Origin: Euryarchaeota archaeon UBA182
GTDB taxonomy: Archaea > Thermoplasmatota > Poseidoniia > Poseidoniales > Thalassarchaeaceae
Assembly (NCBI GenBank): GCA_002495675.1
Contig: DAGH01000003.1
Span: 14,448 to 56,257 of the forward strand
Length of the DNA stretch: 41,810 bases
Direction of reading: 5' to 3'
Part shown: positions 33,060 through 39,926 of the stretch, piece by piece
Position numbering within the stretch: position 1 is the stretch's first letter
Layout of the letters: every line of letters begins with the position of its first letter
Made by a program: the position numbers and the translations under genes
The notes under the pieces: model-generated
What the model was told of the DNA's origin: nothing
What the model saw: the letters and a program-made list of their open reading frames with translations, nothing else
Database searches by the model: none

Positions 33060-34849
33060 GCGGATCCTCCGACGAGTTCAGTGGCCGTTTAGGGCTAATA
33101 TTCGCGACCATCGGGGCTGCTATAGGTACTGGCAACATATGGCGATTCCCGAGGATGGTTGGTGCAAACGGCGGGGGTTCTTTCCTTGTCCCATGGCTGA
33201 TTTTCCTCTTTTTGTGGTCCATACCCCTCGTGATAGCAGAGTTTGCGATGGGGAAGAGGTCCAGAACCGGGACAGTAGGTACATTTCGAATCTTTAATGG
33301 CCCCAAATTCGCATGGATGGGCCTTTGGACCGCATGGATTTCAACCGCGATAGGGTTCTACTATGCCGTTGTAACAGGGTGGTGTATCAACTACTTCCAG
33401 ACCGCACTCCGAGGAGGCCTGGGATCCGACGTCGATACCACCGAGGTTTGGAACAACTTCCTCCAAGCCCCCGGTGAGGTTGTCATGTTCCAAGCACTAG
33501 CAGTCGTGATCACCATGGGAGCCATTTGGAAGGGTGCGAAGGCAATAGAAAAAGTGAATGTGATCCTAATGGTCTCTTTGTTCGTCCTCCTATTCTCGGC
33601 TCTGTTCTTGGCATTCATAATGGATCTTAGTGACGGCACTCTTGATGGCTTCGTGTACATGTTCAGCATACAGCCTGAGTACTTAGTCCAACCAGAGACA
33701 TGGATTAATGGTCTCTCCCAATCAGCATGGTCCTGCTCTGCGGGCATGGGGATGGCCATCACATACTCAGTCTACATGAGAAAGGACGAGGACACGACCT
33801 TGAATGCGGCAACCATGTGCCTCGCAAATAACAGCATATCCATCATTGCGGGTCTTACCGTGATGATGGCTGTGTTTTCTGTCGTAGATGACCCCTTGTC
33901 GGCAGTCAGTGGTGGAAGCAGTGCGATTACATTCCTAGTCCTACCGGAGGTATTCGCTCAGGCACCTGGTGGCCCCTTCGTCCAGCTCGCAATGGTAGCG
34001 ATGTTCTTCTTGGCACTCTCCTTTGCCGCACTGACCTCAATGATCTCCACGGTTGAGTTGTGTGTCAGAAACTTCGTGGATCACGGGGTCGACAGGGAGA
34101 AAGCGGTCGGATTCACGAGCATTGCAATATTCTTATTCGGGATCCCAAGTGCTGCAACATGGATTTTAGTCGACGACTCAACTGGAGTAGCTTTCCCCCA
34201 GTTCTTGGAGGTGCAGGATCACATCTGGGGCTATGGACTGATGTTTAGCGGATTATTCATCGCATTTGCAATTTGGAAATATGGATGGCTAAGATACAAG
34301 GTCTGGCAGGCCCAGAATGGGGTTGGAGGATTCTCATTCAGGGATTACCTTGACCACGGCGTCTCCTCCTTCCGAGACGACTTCATCAATACCGGGGATA
34401 ACGACTGGTGGATTGGAAAATGGTGGGATTACATCCTATATCTCGGCTTCCCATTGATGTTCGTAACGCTCATGGGGAGCTTCTTCATCGATCTACTTGC
34501 AACAGTGGAGGATCCCTGGAACCCAACGAATCCCAAGGGCATAACGATCATCCTGATCTTCTGGGGAATAACTGCGGGCTTATTCATGAGTATGAACAGA
34601 TTGATGCTGGTAAACAGGGTAGTACCAACCGGAAACTCTGGATTCCCACTCTGCCTATTGACCCAGGAATACATACTTGAGCCGAGGCCGTTGTTCAGAA
34701 ACGTGCCCGATGGAGCTGAAGTACCGATCGACACGCTACCTGGAGGGATAGACCCATACATTGTCAAAGTAGGCGAAAGCCCACCTGACCCAACCCCTCA
34801 AAATTTCGGCGTGCACCATGCCAATGTGATGGACGCTGAGATTGCATGA
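33056..34849 (+). CDS. Neurotransmitter:sodium symporter (NSS/SNF) family transporter
   Basis: The 597-aa, roughly 12-TM protein has the TM1 signature FATIGAAIGTGNIWRFPRMV followed by GANGGGSFLVPWLIF. This unwound TM1 region binds Na+ and substrate in LeuT-type carriers. Later Na+-site residues lie in FLALSFAALTSMISTVELCV (TM8). Bacterial and archaeal members import amino acids with Na+. It starts in an ATGA overlap with the carboxypeptidase, so the released amino acid is the obvious candidate substrate. It ends in an ATGA overlap with the GtrA-like gene. The C-terminal tail of about 60 residues is hydrophilic. Confidence 0.93.
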   Translation: MSGSSDEFSGRLGLIFATIGAAIGTGNIWRFPRMVGANGGGSFLVPWLIFLFLWSIPLVIAEFAMGKRSRTGTVGTFRIFNGPKFAWMGLWTAWISTAIGFYYAVVTGWCINYFQTALRGGLGSDVDTTEVWNNFLQAPGEVVMFQALAVVITMGAIWKGAKAIEKVNVILMVSLFVLLFSALFLAFIMDLSDGTLDGFVYMFSIQPEYLVQPETWINGLSQSAWSCSAGMGMAITYSVYMRKDEDTTLNAATMCLANNSISIIAGLTVMMAVFSVVDDPLSAVSGGSSAITFLVLPEVFAQAPGGPFVQLAMVAMFFLALSFAALTSMISTVELCVRNFVDHGVDREKAVGFTSIAIFLFGIPSAATWILVDDSTGVAFPQFLEVQDHIWGYGLMFSGLFIAFAIWKYGWLRYKVWQAQNGVGGFSFRDYLDHGVSSFRDDFINTGDNDWWIGKWWDYILYLGFPLMFVTLMGSFFIDLLATVEDPWNPTNPKGITIILIFWGITAGLFMSMNRLMLVNRVVPTGNSGFPLCLLTQEYILEPRPLFRNVPDGAEVPIDTLPGGIDPYIVKVGESPPDPTPQNFGVHHANVMDAEIA

Positions 34850-35325
34850 CAAAAGATGTGAGACACGGATACCAAATCAAGACACTATTCAGGGAATATG
34901 TTCTTTTTTGTGTGGTCGGAACCTTCAATCTCGTCATATTCTTCATGATGTACGTAGCAACATATTCCATGTTTGAGGGAATAGAGTACAGGGCAGCGTC
35001 ATCGTGGTCTATTTCGTATTTGATTAGCTCCGTTTTGTCCCATACAATGCATAGGTGGTTTACCTTCAAGTCCCTATCCCCATACGGAAGGAGCCTGGTG
35101 CTGACAATGGCAATCTATTCGATTATGCTGGTGATATCTACAATGTCTCAGGCCCTCCTTGCAGATACAATGGGGTACAACCATATCCTGGTGTGGGCAA
35201 TGAACACCCTCGCCTTCGGATTCGCCTCCTTCATAGCATTGAGATTCGTAGCTTTCCCAGCCTCAGATGGCTCTATATCCGTGAAAGAACGCATGGAACT
35301 AACCAGAATCCGGCGTAGGTCTTGA
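34846..35325 (+). CDS. GtrA-like four-TM membrane protein
   Basis: The 159-aa protein has four predicted helices (EYVLFCVVGTFNLVIFFMMY; SSWSISYLISSVLSHTMHRW; LVLTMAIYSIMLVISTMSQA; NHILVWAMNTLAFGFASFIA). The second helix ends in HRWFTFKS, which resembles the conserved NRRWTF that ends TM2 in GtrA. GtrA proteins are thought to flip or support transfer of lipid-linked sugars. Its coupling by an ATGA overlap to the NSS transporter is unusual, and a different role, such as transporter partner, is possible. The ATG is at 34846. Confidence 0.72.
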   Translation: MTKDVRHGYQIKTLFREYVLFCVVGTFNLVIFFMMYVATYSMFEGIEYRAASSWSISYLISSVLSHTMHRWFTFKSLSPYGRSLVLTMAIYSIMLVISTMSQALLADTMGYNHILVWAMNTLAFGFASFIALRFVAFPASDGSISVKERMELTRIRRRS

Positions 35326-35350
35326 AGTGCTTTGACGGAGACCAGAGGTC

Positions 35351-36607
35351 GTGTCAGGTGGAGTGCGCGGTACTCGAGACTTCTATCCCGGGGACATGAG
35401 GACCAGAAATTGGCTATTTGGGAAATTCCACGATGCTGCCAAAGCACACGGGTTTGAAGAATACGATGCACCTGTTTTGGAGACCGAGGAGATCTACACT
35501 CGAAAGGCTGGCGACGAGATCATTTCTCAGCTGTACAGCTTCGAGGACAAAGGCGGCCGTCGCGTATCGCTTAGACCCGAGATGACCCCATCACTAGCCC
35601 GCATGGTGATGGCCAGGTCCGGCACCCTGCCCACACCGATAAAGTGGTACTCAATACCTCAATGTTGGCGATATGAGAGAACCCAAAGGGGGCGTGGAAG
35701 GGAGCATTACCAATGGAACGTGGATATCTGGGGCATGAGCGACATCAGAGCAGATGTCGAACTCCTCTCTGTGATGGTCCACCTGTTGCGATCCCTCGGC
35801 CTGGACGAAAACGACATAATTGTACGAATTAGCAATAGAAAGGTGCTTGAGCAGGCACTGGGGGACCTCGGGATATCAGGGGAAGAATTCACCAAGACAT
35901 GCGTCATAATAGATAAAATTGACAAAGTCCCAGAGGAAAAAATCAAGAAAATGCTGACAGATTCGGGAATCGACCTCGAGGCTATCTCGAGGATATTATC
36001 CATAATGGGGGTCAATGATCTCGACGATCTGGCATCGGTGTTAGGTGACGAGAGTCCAGCGGTCAAAGAATTGAGGTCGCTCTTCGGCTTGTGTGCCTCG
36101 TATGGAATTGAAGATTGGATACAGTTGGATGTTTCTGTTGTGAGAGGCCTCTCATATTACACAGGAACCGTTTTCGAGGCCCATGATCGAAAGGGGGAGC
36201 TCAGGGCCGTATGCGGTGGCGGTCGCTATGACAAGTTGATAGGGACCTTGGGTGGAAAGGACATGCCCGCAACCGGATTCGGATTTGGTGATATGGTAAT
36301 TATGGAATTGTTGAGGAAGAAGGAGATTCTACCAAACCTAGAGCCCGATATTGAAGACGTTGTATTCTGCCTCCAAGAAGAGAATCGGATTGATGCCATG
36401 GCTATAGCTTCGAAACTAAGGTCGACTGGTAGGAAAGTCGACCTCATACTTGAGGAAAAGAGAATGAAGTGGGCGTTGAAACACGCAGATAGAGTTGGTG
36501 CAGAGAGACTTGTGATGATCCTCCCCGAGGAGTGGTCTCGTGGTAAGGTGAAGGTCAGGGATGTTCCAACTGGAGTCGAGACTGAGTACGAATCGGAGGA
36601 TTTCTGA
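35351..36607 (+). CDS. hisS: Histidyl-tRNA synthetase
   Basis: This class II aminoacyl-tRNA synthetase charges tRNA-His. The motifs are GVRGTRDFYPGDMRTRNWLF (motif 1 region), VSLRPEMTPSLARMVMARSG, WRYERTQRGRGREHYQWNVD (motif 2), the histidine-specific RGLSYYTGTVFEAHD (HisA), and motif 3 around CGGGRYDKLIGTLGG and GFGFGDMV. The C-terminal anticodon-binding domain ends near VETEYESEDF. The length of 418 aa is normal. The start is GTG 35351; the next upstream gene ends 25 bases before. Confidence 0.96.
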   Translation: MSGGVRGTRDFYPGDMRTRNWLFGKFHDAAKAHGFEEYDAPVLETEEIYTRKAGDEIISQLYSFEDKGGRRVSLRPEMTPSLARMVMARSGTLPTPIKWYSIPQCWRYERTQRGRGREHYQWNVDIWGMSDIRADVELLSVMVHLLRSLGLDENDIIVRISNRKVLEQALGDLGISGEEFTKTCVIIDKIDKVPEEKIKKMLTDSGIDLEAISRILSIMGVNDLDDLASVLGDESPAVKELRSLFGLCASYGIEDWIQLDVSVVRGLSYYTGTVFEAHDRKGELRAVCGGGRYDKLIGTLGGKDMPATGFGFGDMVIMELLRKKEILPNLEPDIEDVVFCLQEENRIDAMAIASKLRSTGRKVDLILEEKRMKWALKHADRVGAERLVMILPEEWSRGKVKVRDVPTGVETEYESEDF

Positions 36608-36629
36608 ACCCAACCCCTGGCTCAAACTC

Positions 36630-37424
36630 TCACACAAGGCGTCTTCTGGACGCAATAGCCCCCGCTGCCATGGCACCCAATCCACCTAGTAGACCAAACC
36701 CTGGAAGGAGTCCTGAGTCAGTCGATGAGGGTGGAGGGTTGTCACCCCCAACGGCTATTGGGTCTGTTGCGTTGATTACAGGAAATAGGATCTCCGTGTT
36801 CATTCCATCTGTGTTGTCAGAGTAATAGACCCTGAAAATACCTGAACAGTCTATCAGTATACCACATCCCAAACCGCTGGGGTTCGGTTTAGAGTATTCA
36901 AACTGAATTTGGGGCTCTTCAAAACTCTTGTTCCATCTAGTCATATTGTCCGAAATCGGTATCTCCCAGATTATCTGGTTATCATCATAGGTGCTTGTAG
37001 CAAACTCTTGTGATGCGACAACCGTACTGCCCTTCAGAAGAGAAATTCGCAATTCTTGACATTCTGAAGTGTCGTCACAATCTCCAGATGCAACGTAGAT
37101 CCCCAAGTCCATTCTTATGGTTCCGTTGGGGTTTAGATACATGTCACTCTTGAAAGAATCAGACATGGCGCAGTTGAAATTGACATCCACCTGCTGGTTT
37201 TGGGCAAACTCCTTCTCACCATAGCCGTCAACTGCGGATGTGGTTTCATTCGCATCGAAGTGAGTCCAGCATTGTCCTATGTTATCCGTCCCCCAAAGAT
37301 GCATGTGAGGGTTATCTACGGAGGGCTGTTTGGCATCTGCTGCCTGGGCTGAGGCAGGAGCACCAGTGACCGAAGTCAGCAGAATCACCAGAAGAGCAAT
37401 TCCAGATGCTTTCTTCCCTATCAT
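36630..37424 (-). CDS. Secreted surface protein with PGF-CTERM-like sorting signal
   Basis: The 264-aa protein has a cleavable signal (MIGKKASGIALLVILLTSVT, then APASAQA), a Cys-containing beta-rich extracellular part with NxT/S glycosylation-like sites, and a Pro/Ser-rich linker (GGDNPPPSSTDSG). It ends with LLPGFGLLGGLGAMAAGAIA followed by SRRRLV. A PGF motif, a short hydrophobic helix and terminal Arg residues are the signature of PGF-CTERM proteins processed by archaeosortase A and attached to membrane lipid. The function of the mature part is unknown. It is a single gene that converges with hisS; FtsZ is encoded upstream on the same strand. Confidence 0.78.
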   Translation of the reverse strand: MIGKKASGIALLVILLTSVTGAPASAQAADAKQPSVDNPHMHLWGTDNIGQCWTHFDANETTSAVDGYGEKEFAQNQQVDVNFNCAMSDSFKSDMYLNPNGTIRMDLGIYVASGDCDDTSECQELRISLLKGSTVVASQEFATSTYDDNQIIWEIPISDNMTRWNKSFEEPQIQFEYSKPNPSGLGCGILIDCSGIFRVYYSDNTDGMNTEILFPVINATDPIAVGGDNPPPSSTDSGLLPGFGLLGGLGAMAAGAIASRRRLV

Positions 37425-37475
37425 GTCCTAATTGGTTAGCGCGAAGAATTTCAACCTATGGGGGCATTGTGTACT

Positions 37476-38591
37476 CTAGGCGTCAAATCTGTGAAGTCCA
37501 TCTTCATCACGAGATCCCTTTCTCGCGATATTAAGCGCATCTCCAAGTAGATCGGCGGCCATGGACCCACCAGATAGCCTGTCTCCAGCAACACCAGTGA
37601 TGATGGACATAACTTTGATGGTGTCGCCAAATGCGGGGTCCTGCCTCGCTCCCACTATAACTTGGGCATCAGGTGCCAATTCTGCGGTCATCAACTCCAC
37701 AACTTGATTTGCTTGCTCCAAAGTCATGTATGATCCACCAGTCACGTGGATTAGGGCACCCGTTGCACCCACGATGTCGACATCCAGAAGTGGATGGTTC
37801 ATGGCCTCATGTACGACTTCCTCAGGACCTTTGTCACTCTCTCCATACAACATCATGGTGACCCCGCCACCCCTCATGATAGATCGGACGTCTGCAAAAT
37901 CTAAGTTGATGAGGCTTGGGACAGTGATTGTTTCCACAATCCCCTTGATTATCTCAGCAATCAGTTGATCCATTATGCTGAAGGCTTCCTCCAAAGGGAG
38001 ATTAGGAACGAACTGCAAGAGCCGATTGTTATCCAGAACCAAAACTGCATCGGCGGCCCCTCTGACAAGATCAAGTCCTTCTAGCGCACGCTGCATCCGC
38101 ATCTTACGTTCAACAGCGAACGGGGTAGTGACTATCGCAACGACCAATGCGCCGACTCGCTTTGCCTCAGCTGCAACCACTGGTGCAATACCGGTTCCAG
38201 TGCCACCACCCAGGCCCGCTGTCACGAAAACCAGATCTGCGCCGTTGACGATTTTGGTAATTACACTCCTCCCTGCTTCTGCGGCCTTCCTCCCCATCCT
38301 GGGGTCACCGCCAGCACCAAGTCCCCTAGTGATGTGCCTGCCGACGAGAAGTTTCTGTTGAGCCCTTGTGTTGTCCAAGTGTTGCTTGTCCGTATTTATA
38401 GCGACTGTTATTGCACCTTCCACTCCGATGTGTGTGATCCTGTTCATGGTGTTGTTTCCTGAGCCACCACAACCACAAACCAATATTCTAGGGTCGGGGG
38501 GGCCGAATGAGTCAAGTTGTTCATCGGTGAGTGCCGTGGAGGCCCCTTGCTGACCCAAGACCCCCCATACTGGCACACCACTGCTAGTCAT
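37476..38591 (-). CDS. ftsZ: Cell division protein FtsZ
   Basis: This tubulin-like GTPase forms the cytokinetic ring. The protein has the nucleotide-binding start ILVCGCGGSGNNTMNRI, the tubulin signature VFVTAGLGGGTGTGIAPVVA, TPFAVERKMRMQRALEGLD, and the T7 loop TVPSLINLDFADVRSIMRGG with the catalytic Asp residues. The C-terminal domain ends with a short charged tail (KGSRDEDGLHRFDA). ATG 38591 follows GGAGAGG (38598-38604) by six bases and is preferred to the TTG immediately before it. The length is 371 aa. The region between this gene and tRNA-Tyr (38592-38759) must hold its promoter; I see no clear TATA box there. Confidence 0.96.
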   Translation of the reverse strand: MTSSGVPVWGVLGQQGASTALTDEQLDSFGPPDPRILVCGCGGSGNNTMNRITHIGVEGAITVAINTDKQHLDNTRAQQKLLVGRHITRGLGAGGDPRMGRKAAEAGRSVITKIVNGADLVFVTAGLGGGTGTGIAPVVAAEAKRVGALVVAIVTTPFAVERKMRMQRALEGLDLVRGAADAVLVLDNNRLLQFVPNLPLEEAFSIMDQLIAEIIKGIVETITVPSLINLDFADVRSIMRGGGVTMMLYGESDKGPEEVVHEAMNHPLLDVDIVGATGALIHVTGGSYMTLEQANQVVELMTAELAPDAQVIVGARQDPAFGDTIKVMSIITGVAGDRLSGGSMAADLLGDALNIARKGSRDEDGLHRFDA

Positions 38592-38759
38592 CAAGCACCT
38601 CTCCTTCCAAATGGATACTGCGCAATCGCTTTGCTGGGCTTCTTAATGCTTGAGGGGCCGGACATGCCTCGGAGCCCGATTATCAGGAGAACCCAAGCAT
38701 TCCGATCCCAACTCTTTCTGGAAACGGACATAAGGCCTAGGCGACTCCGGAGGTACAAG

Positions 38760-38863
38760 CCGCGCTTAGCTCAGTTGGCTAGAGCACCTGACTGTAGACT
38801 GGAAACACTTGGTTGTAGGCAGCCATCAGGGGGTCCCCGGTTCAAGTCCGGGAGCGCGGACCA
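38760..38863 (+). tRNA. tRNA-Tyr(GTA) with a 27-base intron
   Basis: The acceptor CCGCGCT pairs with AGCGCGG. The first pair C1-G72 and discriminator A73 are the archaeal tRNA-Tyr identity set. The D-arm is GCTC/GAGC, the anticodon stem CCTGA/TCAGG, the anticodon GTA at 38794-38796, and the T-arm CCCGG-TTCAAGT-CCGGG. CCA is encoded at 38861-38863. The intron interrupts the anticodon loop after position 37. L15e follows about 110 bases downstream. Confidence 0.96.
38798..38824 (+). other. tRNA-Tyr intron with canonical bulge-helix-bulge
   Basis: Exon bases CTGT (38792-38795) can pair with GCAG (38819-38822) to give the central 4-bp helix, with one G-U pair. This leaves 3-base bulges AGA (38796-38798) and CCA (38823-38825). 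Cutting after the second base of each bulge gives a 27-base intron between tRNA positions 37 and 38, the canonical archaeal site recognised by the splicing endonuclease. Confidence 0.85.
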
Positions 38864-38971
38864 ACATCTTGCCATCCCTTTCTTGGTAGGCAAACCGAAA
38901 CGTAGCCGATGCCTCTACCTCAATCATACTCAAATAGGAAAGGCGAGCCGACTGGCCCCGGAGGTAGCCAC

Positions 38972-39559
38972 ATGGGTGTAGCCAAGTACATGAAAGCGAC
39001 TTGGAACAAACCGAAATTAGGCATGTCCAAGGAAGCTAGGAGGGATCGAATGTCCTCCTGGAGAAAAGAAGGCGTGTTCCAAAGAATCGAACGTCCAACA
39101 CGTATCGACGCCGCTCGGAGAGTTGGCTACAAAGCAAAACAGGGCATCGTGCTCGTGCGAACGAGAGTCAGGAGAGGCGGCCTCAGGAAAGGAAAAATCC
39201 ACATGAAGAGAAAGCCATCGAATGCCGGCATCAAGAAAATCACAATGGCCAAGTCAATCCAGAGGATAGCTGAGGAACGGGTCAGTAGACGATATCCCAA
39301 TTTGGAGGTGTTGAACTCCTATTGGGTCGGCGAAGATGGAAAAAACAAATTTTACGAAGTCATACTCATAGACCCACACCACCCAGCGATAAAATCCGAC
39401 AAACAACTAAGCTGGGTATCGACTGGATCCAGTCACTCTGGCAGAGCATACAGGGGCAAGACATCAGCCGGAAAGAGGGGACGAGGTCTACTCAACAAGG
39501 GCAAGGGAGCTGAAAAACTACGACCGAGCCTAAAGGCGAACAAGAACCGCGGCAAGTAA
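38972..39559 (+). CDS. rpl15e: Large-subunit ribosomal protein L15e (eL15)
   Basis: The blocks VFQRIERPTRIDAARRVGYK, AKQGIVLVRTRVRRGGLRKG, then KHMAKSIQ-like MAKSIQRIAEERVSRRYPNL, EVLNSYWVGEDGKNKFYEVI, LIDPHHPAIKSD and the C-terminal SHSGRAYRGKTSAGKRGRGL are diagnostic of eL15, which is absent from bacteria. I chose ATG 38972 because GGAGGT lies at 38960-38965 and because MGVAKYMKATW is the conserved start; upstream residues are not conserved. The length of 195 aa is normal. Confidence 0.96.
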   Translation: MGVAKYMKATWNKPKLGMSKEARRDRMSSWRKEGVFQRIERPTRIDAARRVGYKAKQGIVLVRTRVRRGGLRKGKIHMKRKPSNAGIKKITMAKSIQRIAEERVSRRYPNLEVLNSYWVGEDGKNKFYEVILIDPHHPAIKSDKQLSWVSTGSSHSGRAYRGKTSAGKRGRGLLNKGKGAEKLRPSLKANKNRGK

Positions 39560-39605
39560 GAACATCCTGCGTCAACTTGATGCTGACAACTCCAACCTAA
39601 GCATC

Positions 39606-39866
39606 ATGCCCGACCGCAGGCTAACCACTCTGCACGGCTTACCCGTTGTTCTTCCAGACGCCAGGATATTGGGTGTTGTTCACGATGTGGTCTTGGATGA
39701 CAAGGCCAGTTCTTGCACCCATTTGTTTGTCGTTGAAACCCCTGATGAGATCGTCGAGGGGGGCATGCACGTCTCCATACCATGGTCTTGGGTTCGCTCC
39801 GTTTCTGATGTGATACTGTTGAGGTGGTTTCCCCCAACTCCTATCCCGCGCCGACCGGAACTATGA
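39606..39866 (+). CDS. PRC-barrel domain protein
   Basis: The 86-aa protein is a single PRC-barrel: LHGLPVVLPDARILGVVHDV, then VLDDKASSCTHLFVVET, and MHVSIPWSWVRSVSDVILLR, the strand pattern (L-x-G-x-xV...G-x-V-x-D-V-x-x-D...IPW-x-x-V-x-x-V-x-D) of the fold. Small archaeal PRC-barrel proteins are common, and in Haloferax two of them (CdpB1 and CdpB2) work with SepF and FtsZ in division. A link to division here is suggested only by the nearby ftsZ, about 1 kb away across L15e and tRNA-Tyr. Confidence 0.85.
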   Translation: MPDRRLTTLHGLPVVLPDARILGVVHDVVLDDKASSCTHLFVVETPDEIVEGGMHVSIPWSWVRSVSDVILLRWFPPTPIPRRPEL

Positions 39867-39890
39867 GACGAACATTTGTCCATAGGACCG

Positions 39891-39898
39891 ATATTATG
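39891..39898 (+). promoter_or_regulatory. Possible TATA box of the large secreted protein gene
   Basis: ATATTATG ends 28 bases before GTG 39927, a spacing that fits a leaderless archaeal transcript. There is no Shine-Dalgarno-like sequence before that GTG. Confidence 0.4.
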
Positions 39899-39926
39899 TA
39901 AAGGACGATCCAGCACGGTCCGATTT

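Noticed and set aside
37975..38361. 128-aa Ala/Pro/Ser-rich forward frame opposite ftsZ
   Set aside because: Low-complexity antisense translation of the FtsZ GTP-binding region; no start context.
38797..38825. Reading the tRNA-Tyr anticodon region as a pseudogene or second anticodon
   Set aside because: The extra bases form a canonical BHB intron and the spliced cloverleaf is complete.
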